Positions 12,286 to 13,595 of a stretch of 13,595 bases of DNA are shown in pieces. The stretch is from Actinomycetes bacterium (GTDB lineage: Bacteria; Actinomycetota; Actinomycetes; Streptosporangiales; Streptosporangiaceae): contig JAFACJ010000193.1 of assembly GCA_023425615.1 (NCBI GenBank), forward strand, positions 1 through 13,595, in the 5' to 3' direction. Below the pieces are notes generated by a model. That model was not told where the DNA came from. It saw nothing but the letters and a program-made list of their open reading frames with translations, and made no database searches. Every line of letters starts with the position of its first letter. Positions within the stretch are counted from its first letter, which is position 1. The position numbers and the translations under genes are program-made.

Positions 12286-13388
12286 CGTTCGGGGCCGCCA
12301 AGCTCGCGGCCGCCCGTCGCTTTGCGGGCAGGTGCGACGGCGCCGGTCGCGGGTGCACGCGCTGTGGTCGGCGCGTGCGGGAAGGACGCCGATCGCGTGG
12401 TGCTCGCGCGGTCGCTGTGCCACTGGACGTCGGCCTTGGCGAGCCCGTCTTCGGCGACCGGGAGCAGGATCGTGCGCAGGTGGTGTGGGTCGGCGCCGGC
12501 GCGTGCGCTGGCGCGTACGAGCTCGGCGAGGCGGTGCTCGGGGGCCGCGGGGTCGACGTGCTGTAGGACCGCGTCGACGAGGGCGGTGTGCTGGCCGTTG
12601 AAGAACAGCGCGGCGCCGGCCGCGGCCGCGGTGGCGGAACGCAGCTCGCGTGGGGCGGCGCGGTAGGTGCGCACGAGCGCGTCGACGCGCCCCGCGTCGC
12701 CAGCGGCGTGCAGGTAGACGGCGTCTCGCACCGGCCGGGAGTTGGCGACCATCGCCGCGACCGTGCTCATGGCGGTGGTGTGCTGCGGGCCTGCCGGGCC
12801 GGGGGTGGCGAGCAGGTCGAGTGCGCGCCGTGCGGCGCCGGCGCGCAGCGTGGGCTCGAGGTCGCGCGCGTTGCGCGCGGCTTGCTCGGTGAGCGCAGCG
12901 AACGCCGGTGCGGCCTCCGGTGTCATGCGCGCGGTGAGTTCGGCTCGTGATCGAGCCGGCGTCTGCAGGCCCTGCAGGACCGCCGCCGCCGCGACGTCCG
13001 GCAGCGGCCGCGCAGGCGTCCAGGCCTCGCCCGGGCGAGACACCGCGACGGTGGCGCCGTCGACGTGGACAAGGAGCGGGACGCCGAGGTCAGCCGTGGC
13101 GAGCGCGGCGTCGGCCACCGCCTGCGCGCGCTCGGGTCCGTCCTTGCCGTACCCGATGACGAGCAGTGTGGATGCCTCGTACGTGCGCGACGGAGGGACG
13201 ACGGCGGCGGCGATCGCCTCCGCCGCCGTCCGGGTGTCCGCGCCGTCCGGCCAGGTGGCCGGCATGACCGGCCCTGGCACCAACCGGGCATCGAGAGCGA
13301 CCACCACGACGTGCGCGTCGCTCAGCTCGTAACCCACCGTGTACGGCAGCAGCGCGACGTACTTCTCAAGCGGGTCGCTGTCGCTCAC
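12282..13388 (-). CDS. DUF4192-like protein
   Basis: A 368-aa protein. The N-terminus (VALLPYTVGYELSDAHVVVVALDARLVPGPVMPAT) and TLLVIGYGKDG match the usual opening of DUF4192 proteins, an actinobacterial family without a known function. The middle is an Ala-rich helical region with tetratricopeptide-like LLATPGPAG, VRDAVYLHAAGDAGRVDALV and AAGAALFFNGQHTALVDAVL segments. The tail is disordered. GTG 13388 is supported by GAGGAG on the minus strand at correct spacing and by the 4-base overlap (GTGA) with the preceding small gene; the open frame upstream to 13553 is a shadow. Family assignment is by remembered sequence features. Confidence 0.78.
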   Translation of the reverse strand: MSDSDPLEKYVALLPYTVGYELSDAHVVVVALDARLVPGPVMPATWPDGADTRTAAEAIAAAVVPPSRTYEASTLLVIGYGKDGPERAQAVADAALATADLGVPLLVHVDGATVAVSRPGEAWTPARPLPDVAAAAVLQGLQTPARSRAELTARMTPEAAPAFAALTEQAARNARDLEPTLRAGAARRALDLLATPGPAGPQHTTAMSTVAAMVANSRPVRDAVYLHAAGDAGRVDALVRTYRAAPRELRSATAAAAGAALFFNGQHTALVDAVLQHVDPAAPEHRLAELVRASARAGADPHHLRTILLPVAEDGLAKADVQWHSDRASTTRSASFPHAPTTARAPATGAVAPARKATGGRELGGPER

Positions 13389-13543
13389 GACAGCTCCTCG
13401 TCGTCGTGCTGTCCGGACAGGTCCAGCGCAACACGACGGGTGGTGTGGACGACGTCGACGGTGACCGCGGGGCGGTCCGCCGACGTGGTCGCGTTGGCGG
13501 TCAGGCGGTCGTCGAGGCGCTGCTCGACGGGTGACTCGCTCAT
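13385..13543 (-). CDS. 52-aa hypothetical protein preceding the DUF4192-like gene
   Basis: The protein starts MSESPVEQRLDDRLTANATT and ends LDLSGQHDDEELS. It has an acidic C-terminus, no Cys and no membrane segment. Its TGA overlaps the GTG of the DUF4192-like gene, and its ATG overlaps the TGA of the gene upstream (ATGA). That chain of 4-base overlaps is the main support for it being real. GGTGG and GAGG upstream are weak ribosome binding sites, so coupling is likely. Family not recognised. Confidence 0.62.
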   Translation of the reverse strand: MSESPVEQRLDDRLTANATTSADRPAVTVDVVHTTRRVALDLSGQHDDEELS

Positions 13544-13595
13544 GCCGCGCCACCGGCCTCGCCGGTGGCCGGCGTGGCGTCCGGACGGGCGTCGG
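13540..13595 (-). CDS. C-terminal end of an unidentified gene (runs off the window)
   Basis: On the minus strand an open frame enters at the window edge and reads DARPDATPATGEAGGAA before TGA at 13540-13542. The TGA overlaps the ATG of the 52-aa gene. The composition is a disordered Ala/Pro/Gly tail, so no function can be inferred. Confidence 0.45.
   Translation of the reverse strand, partial: DARPDATPATGEAGGAA

Overview
High-GC DNA with GTG, TTG and ATG starts, several leaderless-looking starts and actinobacterial protein families (NrdH-type redoxin, DUF4192-like protein, actinobacterial ParA with a ribbon-helix-helix ParB). The host is most likely an actinobacterium, perhaps of the Micrococcales; this is inference, not a measured match. 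A ParA/ParB partition cassette, a two-winged-helix initiator-like protein with a structured upstream region, a resolvase, a toxin-antitoxin pair and a NACHT defence-type NTPase together point to a plasmid or plasmid-derived accessory region.

Layout. 1-2218 (+): an NrdH-like redoxin, then a partition operon made of an unknown 145-aa protein, ParA (Walker-type ATPase) and a small ParB-like centromere-binding protein. GTACT-type repeats sit in front of the first and second operon genes. 2302-3483 (+): an AAA-type ATPase with a leaderless-looking start. 3535-4657 (-): a leucine-rich-repeat-variant protein, a zinc-ribbon-like protein in the same frame separated from it by one TGA, and a very small Cys-rich protein with an excellent ribosome binding site. 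4935-5855 (-): a winged-helix replication-initiator-like gene, preceded by 442 bp without a confident gene that carry a promoter, a palindrome with related half-sites, and two strong hairpins (candidate origin and control region).

6298-9117 (-): a 939-aa protein with an N-terminal Mrr/PD-(D/E)xK-like nuclease domain and a central NACHT NTPase, the architecture of nuclease-armed bacterial NACHT/STAND anti-phage proteins. Divergent from it, 9485-11102 (+), is a tight operon of VbhA-type antitoxin, Fic toxin and serine recombinase, each overlapping the next by 1-4 bases. 11103-11480: a small minus-strand gene lies between the intact resolvase and a frameshifted duplicate of the resolvase 3' end, a sign of past rearrangement. 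11606-11678: a long inverted repeat. 11785-12285 (+): a small one-segment membrane protein. 12282-13595 (-): a DUF4192-like protein, a 52-aa protein and the tail of another gene, chained by 4-base overlaps; the DUF4192-like gene shares its CTAG stop bases with the convergent membrane-protein gene.

The maintenance genes (ParAB, possible Rep, resolvase, Fic toxin-antitoxin) would keep the replicon in the population, and the NACHT nuclease probably defends it or its host. The points most worth checking are the NACHT-nuclease protein, the resolvase with an altered active site inside a Fic operon, the resolvase remnant with its intervening gene, and the two non-coding blocks with unusual symmetry.
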